From the NCBI GenBank assembly GCA_964444825.1, contig CAYUIS010000153.1:1-12480 (forward strand): DNA of 12,480 bases, read 5' to 3'. Source of the stretch: CAYUIS01 sp964444825 (GTDB taxonomy: Bacteria; Chloroflexota; Anaerolineae; B4-G1). Below the pieces are notes generated by a model that did no database searches, was not told the origin of the DNA, and saw only the letters and a program-made list of their open reading frames with translations. The position numbers were made by a program, and so were the translations under genes. Of the stretch, positions 6,808-12,480 are shown piece after piece. Each line of letters starts with the position of its first letter. Positions within the stretch are counted from its first letter, which is position 1.

Positions 6808-6848
6808 GGCGCAACCTCATTTCCCCGCACACAATAGTAGGACGCAGA

Positions 6849-6893
6849 AAAAGAAAAAAACAGCGTGTGTCTGCGTTCGTCTGCGTCCAACCC
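6849..6893. repeat. Direct repeat flanking lspA, copy 2
   Basis: Second copy of the 6219-6264 repeat, ending exactly at the base before the degV stop codon (6894). Here the unit is also bounded by an inverted match: GGACGCAGA (6840-6848) against TCTGCGTCC (6880-6888). The transcript between degV and lspA could therefore fold into a 9-bp stem with an A-rich loop. It occupies most of the 86-base degV-lspA gap. Confidence 0.7.
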
Positions 6894-7751
6894 CTAATCC
6901 TTTCCGCGCACCAAGCCGACGCCCACCATACCGGCTCCCCCGTACGTGGCGAGGCCGGCCGACAGTCCCGCGATCAGGATCTCGTCGGGGCAGGCCATCC
7001 CGGCGCGCAACTCCTCCTCGAAGCGGCGCGCCTCGTCGAGCGCGTCGACGTGCACGATCCCCATCCGCTCCACCGGGCGGTCGCCCGCCGCCTGGGCCGC
7101 CAGCTCGACCACCCGCGCCCAGGCCTTTCTGCGCGTCCGCACCCGCTCCAGCAGGTCGAGCGTGCCGTCGCGGATGGTCAGGATCGGTTTGACGCGCAGG
7201 AGATCGCCCATACCGGCCTGTATCGACTTGACACGGCCGCTCATCGCCAGGTATTTGAGGGTGTCCAGCGCGGCGTAGAGGGTGGCCCGCTCGCCCACGT
7301 CTTGAGCGAGCGCCAGCACCTCCTCCTTCGAGGCCCCTTCCGCCACCGCCTCGGCCGCCGCCAACGCGACAAAACCCTGCCCCAGCGACAGGCTGTTCGT
7401 ATCGACCACGGTGATGTCACGGCCGGGGAACTGGTCGCAGGCAGTGAGCGCGGCGCTGTAGGTGGCGCTGATCACCGCACTGACGCAGAAGCAGAGCACC
7501 GCCTCGGCCCCGCCGTCAAAGGCGGCCTGGTAGGCATCGATGAACTGGCCCGGCGTGGGGGCCGACGTAGTCGGCATCCTCCCCTCGCGGTCGATGCGGG
7601 CGACAAGCTCGGGGTCGTGGATATCCACGTTCGACCTGAGGGTCTCTTGCCCAAAGTGGATGTTGATGGACACCTGCTGAATCCCGTGTCGTTCGGCAAA
7701 GTCGTTCGGCAGGCTGGAGTCGGTGTCGGTGATGATGGCGATAGCTGGCAT
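6894..7751 (-). CDS. DegV family fatty-acid-binding protein
   Basis: A 285-aa two-domain protein. Family knowledge: DegV/FakB-type proteins bind a fatty acid, and in Gram-positives FakB presents it to the kinase FakA for phosphorylation. The sequence shows the N-terminal strand and DTDSS motif (MPAIAIITDTDSSL), the TTSAPTPGQF fatty-acid-head loop (61-70, usually TSQPS), VVDTNSLSLGQG (115-126), and the family segment LKYLAMSGRVKS (165-176). The usual SGTY motif reads SATY here. The length is normal, so ATG at 7751 is the natural start, although a ribosome site cannot be seen because unknown bases begin two positions upstream. No FakA-like kinase is visible; one could lie in or beyond the gap. 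Confidence 0.92.
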   Translation of the reverse strand: MPAIAIITDTDSSLPNDFAERHGIQQVSINIHFGQETLRSNVDIHDPELVARIDREGRMPTTSAPTPGQFIDAYQAAFDGGAEAVLCFCVSAVISATYSAALTACDQFPGRDITVVDTNSLSLGQGFVALAAAEAVAEGASKEEVLALAQDVGERATLYAALDTLKYLAMSGRVKSIQAGMGDLLRVKPILTIRDGTLDLLERVRTRRKAWARVVELAAQAAGDRPVERMGIVHVDALDEARRFEEELRAGMACPDEILIAGLSAGLATYGGAGMVGVGLVRGKD

Positions 7752-7753
7752 CG

Positions 7754-7853
7754 NNNNNNNNNNNNNNNNNNNNNNNNNNNNNNNNNNNNNNNNNNNNNNN
7801 NNNNNNNNNNNNNNNNNNNNNNNNNNNNNNNNNNNNNNNNNNNNNNNNNNNNN
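7754..7853. other. Scaffold gap (100 Ns)
   Basis: Exactly 100 unknown bases, the conventional placeholder for a gap of unspecified size. The true distance between the degV start and the secreted-protein stop is unknown, and genes or repeats may be missing. Frames that read through the Ns are artefacts. Confidence 0.99.
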
Positions 7854-7861
7854 TCTCGATC

Positions 7862-9661
7862 CTAATGGCTGCGCAGGACGAGGGGCAGATGGACCTGGTT
7901 TGTCGGCCCCATCAGGCTGAACAGGCTCAGGTGGCATATGGGCACCTGGAGCAAACCCTGGGTCGGGAGATGGCTGGTGCCCAGCGGCGGGTCACAGGTG
8001 TTGACCGCGTTCTCCCATCCATCGCCCGTCCACCACCACAGCCCCATTTGGCCCTCGTCGCTGACCAGGCGGACGTCCTGAGCGCTATAGTGGACGGCGA
8101 CCGTCACCGGCTGGCCGAGGGTGAGGGATGGCAGCCTGTGGCCATCCTGAAAAGCGGCAACGTCAAAGGCGTGCCCGCCAAACGCCAGACCCGCCCCACT
8201 CCCCGTCATCGTCGAGGTCAACACGATCGTCGTCGTCTCGGTCACCGCCCCGGCCGGGAAATCGAGCGTGGTGGTCAGGCCCTGGGTATCGACGACCGCC
8301 AGGCTGCCCGGCATGCTGGTGTTTCCGGCCATCGATAGCGTCGTCGACACAGCGCCAGGTAGGACGTAAAAGTTCGCCCCGCTCGCATCGGGCGGCACGG
8401 TGACGGTGCGCGCAGGCGGCACGAAAGCATAACCGGTCAGGGTGGGCGTGATTGTATAGCTGCCGGGCAAAAGCTCCTCGAACGTGTATGCACCTGTATA
8501 GTTGGTCGTCGTCGTGCGCCCCTCGCCGGCCGACATCTGCACCCCGGCCAAGGGATTGCCGGCCCAACCGAACACCCGGCCCGAGACGGAATAGGTCAGG
8601 AGGTAGTAATAGGCATAGGTGAGGCCGTCGTCATCGTAGACGATACGCGGAAGGCCATCCCCATCCAGGGCCATCGAAGGCACGTTCCAGCCGGTAGAGA
8701 CCCCGCTGTCGACGGTCTCCATCTGCCAGTTGACGCCATCCTTGTAGGCGTAGCGCAGGCTGCCGCCCACGACGTATCCAATGCGCGGCTGATCGGCGCT
8801 ATCGAGGGCCAGCGATGGGTAGCCTGAAGCATCTACCGACTCTATGGCCCAGTTTTCGCCGGTCCAGCGGGCGTACTTGAGGTACCAATTGGACCATTCG
8901 TTGTAGGCGACGTGGGGATTTCCCCCGCTATCGAGCGCCAGGGAGGTATGGCCGGTGCCGTTCAAAGAGTGGGCGATGTTCTCCAGGTTCCAACTCCCCC
9001 CAACCCGGCGGGCAAGCTTGACGTAGCCGGTATTCGTGTCGTGGTAGCTGATCAGGGGAGCAGAAGGAGCGGATGGCGGCAACGCCAGCGAGGGGCTATC
9101 GAGCGCCCAGTATGCGTCGGTCTGGTAGTCCACCGTCTCTATCGACCACGCGCTGCCTGTCCCGTGGGCGTACTTGAGGTCGCCGTAAGCGATGTAGGCG
9201 ATGTGAGCGACGTGAGGCGGCGCCGGCTCCAGGGCAAGCGAGACGCCCCAGTGCTGGTCGCCGACGTTATCGACCGTGTTGATCGACCACGCCCCAGGCT
9301 CGATCTGACGGGCGAACTTGAGGACGTCGTTGTCGGCGTCATAATAGACAATGGCGGGGGCATAGGGCTCCGTCTGGGCCACCGCCACCGCGGTGCCTCC
9401 CCAGACCCGCACCTCGTCCACCACCTCCGTGACCCAGGTGATGCCGTCGTGGGTGGCGTACCGCAGGCCGCCCCCGGCGTAGCTGATATGGGGCGTGTAC
9501 GGCGCGATTGGCGCCAGGGCCAGCGAGACGTGATCGCCAGAGCCATCCACGTGCTCGATCCCCCAGGCGTGAGGGAACGGCCCCTGCGCCATCCCGGCGA
9601 CGGTGCTGAACAGGGCCAACGTCACCGCCAGCGCGAGTATGGCCGTGTGCCTGATCCTCAT
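7862..9661 (-). CDS. Secreted seven-repeat (probable beta-propeller) protein with carboxypeptidase-regulatory-like domain
   Basis: A 599-aa exported protein of unknown role. An N-terminal signal peptide (MRIRHTAILALAVTLALFST..AQG) is followed by seven repeats of about 45-50 aa (residues 28-350). Each has a W-x-x-E-x-V-D strand (near Trp32, Trp76, Trp125, Trp172, Trp224, Trp271, Trp312), a SLALDSxGxPHIAY-type strand and an LKYA/LRYA strand. Seven such units suggest a closed beta-propeller. Residues 356-433 (SVSGRVFGWAGNPLAGVQM..YTFEELLPGSYTITPT) are a carboxypeptidase-regulatory/Cna_B-like beta sandwich. Residues 434-585 form a further beta-rich domain, and the protein ends in a hydrophobic-basic tail, VHLPLVLRSH. 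ATG at 9661 is chosen because AGGAGG lies 5-6 bases upstream; ATG at 9682 has none. A surface or extracellular binding role is inference. Confidence 0.88.
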   Translation of the reverse strand: MRIRHTAILALAVTLALFSTVAGMAQGPFPHAWGIEHVDGSGDHVSLALAPIAPYTPHISYAGGGLRYATHDGITWVTEVVDEVRVWGGTAVAVAQTEPYAPAIVYYDADNDVLKFARQIEPGAWSINTVDNVGDQHWGVSLALEPAPPHVAHIAYIAYGDLKYAHGTGSAWSIETVDYQTDAYWALDSPSLALPPSAPSAPLISYHDTNTGYVKLARRVGGSWNLENIAHSLNGTGHTSLALDSGGNPHVAYNEWSNWYLKYARWTGENWAIESVDASGYPSLALDSADQPRIGYVVGGSLRYAYKDGVNWQMETVDSGVSTGWNVPSMALDGDGLPRIVYDDDGLTYAYYYLLTYSVSGRVFGWAGNPLAGVQMSAGEGRTTTTNYTGAYTFEELLPGSYTITPTLTGYAFVPPARTVTVPPDASGANFYVLPGAVSTTLSMAGNTSMPGSLAVVDTQGLTTTLDFPAGAVTETTTIVLTSTMTGSGAGLAFGGHAFDVAAFQDGHRLPSLTLGQPVTVAVHYSAQDVRLVSDEGQMGLWWWTGDGWENAVNTCDPPLGTSHLPTQGLLQVPICHLSLFSLMGPTNQVHLPLVLRSH

Positions 9662-9728
9662 CTCGTCCTCCTTTCCATTCACCTGCGGTCGAACGGCCTA
9701 GAAGCGGCGTCAGGATGTGGTTGGGGAC

Positions 9729-9740
9729 CGTTCGCGAACG
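9729..9740. promoter_or_regulatory. 12-bp perfect palindrome, candidate operator
   Basis: CGTTCGCGAACG is a perfect palindrome in the leader of the secreted-protein gene, about 70 bases before its start codon and about 35 bases downstream of the candidate -10. Location and symmetry fit a repressor site, but the regulator is unknown and chance cannot be excluded. Confidence 0.25.
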
Positions 9741-9776
9741 AGCCCTATCGAACGATTGCCCGGGTGGCGCGGGCGT

Positions 9777-9805
9777 ATTTTACCCCGCCCCAGTCTGTTG
9801 TACAA
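9777..9805 (-). promoter_or_regulatory. Candidate promoter for the secreted-protein gene
   Basis: On the minus strand TTGTAC (9805-9800) is followed after exactly 17 bases by TAAAAT (9782-9777). The -10 matches the sigma-70 consensus at 5 of 6 positions; the -35 keeps only TTG. It would give a leader of about 110 bases. Confidence 0.35.
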
Positions 9806-9889
9806 GTCGGCTGTGCAGCAGCATCCAACCTGGATGAGCCAACGCTGATCGGCGATCATTGCCGAGTTGCCTGGACTGGCGTCACGCTG

Positions 9890-9906
9890 TTCGTCAAAAT
9901 GACCAA
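9890..9906. promoter_or_regulatory. 17-bp inverted repeat, candidate operator
   Basis: TTCGTCAAAATGACCAA has 7-base arms that are inverse copies except for one position. It ends five bases before the candidate extended -10 at 9911, a place where a bound regulator would block or help RNA polymerase. Confidence 0.25.
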
Positions 9907-9910
9907 GTGG

Positions 9911-9919
9911 TGATATACT
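9911..9919 (+). promoter_or_regulatory. Candidate extended -10 promoter for the NfeD/SPFH pair
   Basis: TGATATACT combines the TGN extension with TATACT, a 5-of-6 match to the -10 consensus. No good -35 is present 16-18 bases upstream, as is usual for extended -10 promoters. The leader to the NfeD start would be about 235 bases. Confidence 0.3.
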
Positions 9920-10161
9920 GTACTTGCTAGATTGCCCCGTCCCTCTATGACAACACTCCAAAGCCTGCTGTAACGAGGTGCAGTGTGAGCGACATCAAAT
10001 GATGATAACAACCTGGCGACTGGCGTAAGGGCGACAAGAGATCTGACGATACGCTAATACACTGTAACACACATACATCCCCAAGTACGAGTACGGCATT
10101 GCCTTCATCGGAAGCATGGAGCATATTGAGGAGCAGAAGCACCAGGGAGGCGTTTCGACTC

Positions 10162-11496
10162 ATGGGAACGGACCGAATTCGCAGGGTTAAGTGGTCGATC
10201 TTGGTTGCGCTGGACGTGGTGGCGGTCCTTCTCCTCTGCCATACCATTGGTCTGGCCCAGGGTGGAGGACATGTGGATGTCATCAGTATCAAGGGCGTCA
10301 TCGATCCTTTCGTTGCCCAGTACGCAGGGCAAGGAATTGAGATCGCCCAGCAGGACGGAGCCCAATGCCTGGTCATCGAACTGGACACGCCCGGTGGAAC
10401 AGATGGCTCGATGCGGGATATCGTGCAGGGCATACTGAACTCCCATGTGCCCATCGTGGTCTATGTTTCCCCTGCCGGGGCGAGGGCAGGCTCAGCCGGG
10501 GTCTTTATTGCCCTCGCTGCACACGTCGCGGCTATGGCTCCCGGCACTAACATCGGGGCCGCCCATCCTGTGGGTATCACGGGTGTGATAACTGGTACGA
10601 TGGATGTGAAGGCGACCAACGACGCTGCCGCCTACGCCAGGGCTATCGCCGAAAGGCAGGGGCGCAACGCCGCCTGGGCAGAGAAAGCTGTACGCGAGAG
10701 TGTCTCTGTCACGGCGCAGGAGGCGCTCGAACTTCAGGTGGTTGACCTCCTGGCCGACGATTTGTCGGACCTGCTGGAGGAGATTGACGGCCACGAGGTA
10801 TCCACGGCCGCGGGGGTGCAGGTCCTGGCGACGAAGGGGGCCGAGATTCAATATGTGCCGATGTCCCTGCCGCAGCAGATATTGCACGGCATCGTCGATC
10901 CCAACATCGCCTATCTACTCTTCGTCGTCGGCATCTGGGCTCTCGTTGCCGAGTTCTACCATCCAGGGGCCATCTTCCCTGGGGTAACGGGGGCTATCTG
11001 CTTGATCCTGGCCTTCGTAGCCTTCGGAAGCCTGCCCGTGAACTGGGGTGGTGTCGCTCTCATCGTGCTGGCCATCGTTCTTTTCATTCTCGACATCAAG
11101 GTCGCAGGCTACGGCCTGAGCGTAGGAGGGGGCATCGCTTTCGTGTTGGGCTCGCTGATGATCTTTAGCCCCTTCATCCCTCTCTCACCAGCCATGCCAC
11201 GGCTCGTCGTTTCGTGGCCCCTCATCACTGCCATGACAGCCCTGATTGCTGCGTTCTTCCTCTTTGCCATCTCGGCTGGGATCAGGGCGCAGCGGGCCAG
11301 AGTGACCAGCGGGATACACGCCCTGGTGGGAGCGACAGGTGTGGCTACTTCGGATCTTGATCCCCTGGGCACCGTGCAGGTGAAGAGCGAGCTGTGGACT
11401 GCCGTGGCTGACGGGGCCGAGAGTATCCGGCAGAATGAGCAGGTGAAGGTGGTCGGCGTGGAAGGCGTGAAGCTAAAGGTACGAGCAGAGAAGTAA
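10162..11496 (+). CDS. NfeD-type membrane-bound serine protease (ClpP class)
   Basis: A 444-aa integral membrane protease of the long NfeD (1510-N) class. A signal-anchor (WSILVALDVVAVLLLCHTIG, 11-30) leads to a ClpP-like domain (36-215). Its nucleophile is Ser111 in GARAGSAGVFIA and its general base is Lys175 in AAWAEKAVRES, the Ser-Lys pair known in this family. The substrate-groove motif LDTPGGTDGSM (75-84) precedes them. Residues 247-372 contain four to five transmembrane spans. Residues about 385-443 form the C-terminal NfeD OB-fold (GTVQVKSELWTAVADG..VKVVGVEGVKLKV). In relatives the protease cleaves the hydrophobic C-terminus of the partner stomatin. ATG at 10162 begins just before the signal-anchor, with GGGAGG about 11 bases upstream; a TTG at 10099 would add 21 unlikely residues. 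The SPFH partner follows 42 bases later. Confidence 0.94.
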   Translation: MGTDRIRRVKWSILVALDVVAVLLLCHTIGLAQGGGHVDVISIKGVIDPFVAQYAGQGIEIAQQDGAQCLVIELDTPGGTDGSMRDIVQGILNSHVPIVVYVSPAGARAGSAGVFIALAAHVAAMAPGTNIGAAHPVGITGVITGTMDVKATNDAAAYARAIAERQGRNAAWAEKAVRESVSVTAQEALELQVVDLLADDLSDLLEEIDGHEVSTAAGVQVLATKGAEIQYVPMSLPQQILHGIVDPNIAYLLFVVGIWALVAEFYHPGAIFPGVTGAICLILAFVAFGSLPVNWGGVALIVLAIVLFILDIKVAGYGLSVGGGIAFVLGSLMIFSPFIPLSPAMPRLVVSWPLITAMTALIAAFFLFAISAGIRAQRARVTSGIHALVGATGVATSDLDPLGTVQVKSELWTAVADGAESIRQNEQVKVVGVEGVKLKVRAEK

Positions 11497-11538
11497 GGTC
11501 TATTTGGATTCATCTAGACACACATGGGGAGGTGCGAA

Positions 11539-12408
11539 ATGCAGCTAGGAAACATCATAGGCTTCAGTTTGTTCGTGGCGGCGGTGGCGGTTGTTCTCAG
11601 CACAGCCATCAAGATCGTGCGGGAGTACCAGCGGTTGGTAGTCTTTAGACTGGGGCGCTCCATCGGGCAGAAGGGGCCGGGGATCGTTTTCTTGATACCC
11701 GTCGTCGATCGCCCCTTCTGGGTAGATCTTCGGGAGCAGTTCCTCGAGATACCTCACCAGACCTGTATCACCAAGGATAACGCGCCCATCTCCGTTGATT
11801 TCCTGGTCTACTGGAAAGTGGTAGGCGCTGCAGAGAGCGTTATCGAGGTGGCAAACTTTGCAGGCGCCTCGCAGGGCATCGCCACGACCACCCTGCGGGC
11901 CGTCATAGGCGACATCATCCTGGACGACGTGCTGGCCAAGCGGGAGCACATCAATCAGGTGCTGAGGGTGAAGCTGGACGAGATCACCGAGCGGTGGGGG
12001 GTGAAGGTCACCGCCGTGGAGATCAGGGAGATCCTGCCTCCACGGGAGGTTCAAGAAGCCATGACACGCCAGATGACGGCGGAGCGCAACCGCCGGGCCG
12101 TCGTCCTGGAGGCCGATGGGAAGCGGGAAGCAACCATCACGGTGGCCGAGGGTGATAAACAGTCGGCGATACTCAGGGCAGAGGGGGACCGGCAGGCTGC
12201 GATCCTGCGCGCCGATGGGTTCTCTTTGGCCTTGGACAAGATCTACTCCGTGGCCAAAACGGTGGACGCCAAGACTATGAGCCTCCAGTACCTGGACGCC
12301 CTAAGAGCTCTGGGGCAGAGCCCAGCCACCAAGTTCGTGCTGCCCATGGAGTTCACCAACCTGCTGCGCCCCTTCCTGGCTCACACCGAGGAAGCGGCCG
12401 AACCGTAA
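11539..12408 (+). CDS. Stomatin-like SPFH/band 7 membrane protein
   Basis: A 289-aa protein with one N-terminal membrane segment (NIIGFSLFVAAVAVVLSTAI, 5-24). The SPFH domain follows (about 28-190), with IVREYQRLVVFRLGR (26-40), KGPGIVFLIPVVDR (45-58), the VDFLVYWKV strand (86-94), and WGVKVTAVEIREILPPREVQ (153-172). Residues 191-227 hold three or four copies of an A-[DE]-G-[DK]-[RK]-[QE] coiled-coil repeat typical of stomatins. Such proteins oligomerise into ring- or cage-like membrane scaffolds. The C-terminus (KFVLPMEFTNLLRPFLAHT) carries a hydrophobic stretch like the sites cut by NfeD proteases in relatives. ATG at 11539 is chosen over ATG at 11524 because GGGGAGG lies 6 bases before it. 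It is probably co-transcribed with the NfeD gene. Confidence 0.95.
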   Translation: MQLGNIIGFSLFVAAVAVVLSTAIKIVREYQRLVVFRLGRSIGQKGPGIVFLIPVVDRPFWVDLREQFLEIPHQTCITKDNAPISVDFLVYWKVVGAAESVIEVANFAGASQGIATTTLRAVIGDIILDDVLAKREHINQVLRVKLDEITERWGVKVTAVEIREILPPREVQEAMTRQMTAERNRRAVVLEADGKREATITVAEGDKQSAILRAEGDRQAAILRADGFSLALDKIYSVAKTVDAKTMSLQYLDALRALGQSPATKFVLPMEFTNLLRPFLAHTEEAAEP

Positions 12409-12480
12409 GTTGCGTTGCGGCAAGGTCTGCTCCAACCTAACACTTATCCTACAACCAAGTCCATAGGCTGGGTTGCGGCA
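12409..12480. other. Right-edge intergenic sequence with GTTGCGGC words
   Basis: No gene is visible. GTTGCGGCAA occurs at 12414-12423 and GGGTTGCGGCA at 12470-12480. The second equals the left arm of the 1547-1573 palindrome and is cut by the window edge, so a second copy of that hairpin may continue beyond the window. Confidence 0.45.

Larger units (their letters stand above)
9662..10161. other. 500-base divergent intergenic region
   Basis: No gene is supported here on either strand. It separates the leftward secreted-protein gene from the rightward NfeD/SPFH pair and so must carry both promoters. It holds candidate promoters at 9777-9805 (minus) and 9911-9919 (plus), palindromes at 9729-9740 and 9890-9906, and a fragment resembling the double-hairpin repeat at 10040-10050. 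Confidence 0.7.

Noticed and set aside
6867..7865. Long plus-strand open frame opposite degV, reading into the Ns
   Set aside because: It mirrors a clear DegV-family protein on the other strand, its composition is Arg/His/Gly-rich with no domain, and it depends on reading through unknown bases.
6894..7937. Extension of the DegV frame through the N run into the next gene
   Set aside because: Unknown bases cannot be translated, and the extra residues are antisense to the secreted protein. The ATG at 7751 matches the family N-terminus.
8912..9913. 333-codon plus-strand open frame opposite the secreted protein
   Set aside because: It is antisense to a protein with a signal peptide and seven regular repeats. 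It shows no recognisable motif, and high GC content readily produces such frames.
1..12480. CRISPR array, tRNA, rRNA, transposase or phage genes
   Set aside because: No regularly spaced repeats, cloverleaf-like segments or recognisable mobile-element proteins were seen by eye on either strand. A covariance-model scan for tRNAs and small RNAs would be the decisive check.

Overview
The window looks like a GC-rich bacterial scaffold, most likely from an environmental member of the Chloroflexota (Anaerolineae-like). That placement is inference. It rests on a large secreted repeat protein ending in LPLVLRSH, a C-terminal tail style common in secreted proteins of that group, on the mix of gene families, and on the many short palindromic repeats between genes. 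No rRNA, tRNA, CRISPR array, transposase or phage gene is visible.

Layout. From base 1 to 9661 every gene lies on the minus strand. Reading in the direction of transcription (right to left) they are: a secreted seven-repeat, probably beta-propeller, protein (9661-7862); a 100-base run of N marking a scaffold gap (7754-7853); a DegV-family fatty-acid-binding protein (7751-6894); lipoprotein signal peptidase LspA (6807-6310); a GNAT acetyltransferase (6134-5679); an Old Yellow Enzyme-type flavin oxidoreductase with an added cysteine cluster (5552-4335); a cytidine/tRNA-adenosine-type deaminase (4265-3768); a membrane-anchored PAF-acetylhydrolase-like serine esterase (3648-2356); a HemG-like flavodoxin-domain protein (2297-1773); and a Na/phosphate cotransporter with a PhoU-like tail that runs off the left edge (1380-<1). 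After a 500-base divergent intergenic region, two plus-strand genes form a compact pair: an NfeD-type ClpP-class membrane protease (10162-11496) and a stomatin-like SPFH protein (11539-12408).

How the genes work together. The NfeD/SPFH pair is the clearest functional unit: SPFH proteins form membrane scaffolds and the linked NfeD proteases are thought to act on them. The minus-strand genes are co-oriented but separated by 58-392 bases. Most of those gaps hold repeats, so they look like a loose housekeeping/metabolic run rather than one tight operon.

The most unusual content is between the genes. There are two copies of a double-hairpin element (each an inverted pair of GGATC-loop-GATCC hairpins with outer inverted repeats), a direct repeat on both sides of lspA, a GTAGGGG inverted repeat, and a GTTGCGGC palindrome family. 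The esterase also appears to lack about 20-25 residues at its oxyanion-hole loop, between two SHG motifs. No clear new defence or mobile system was found.
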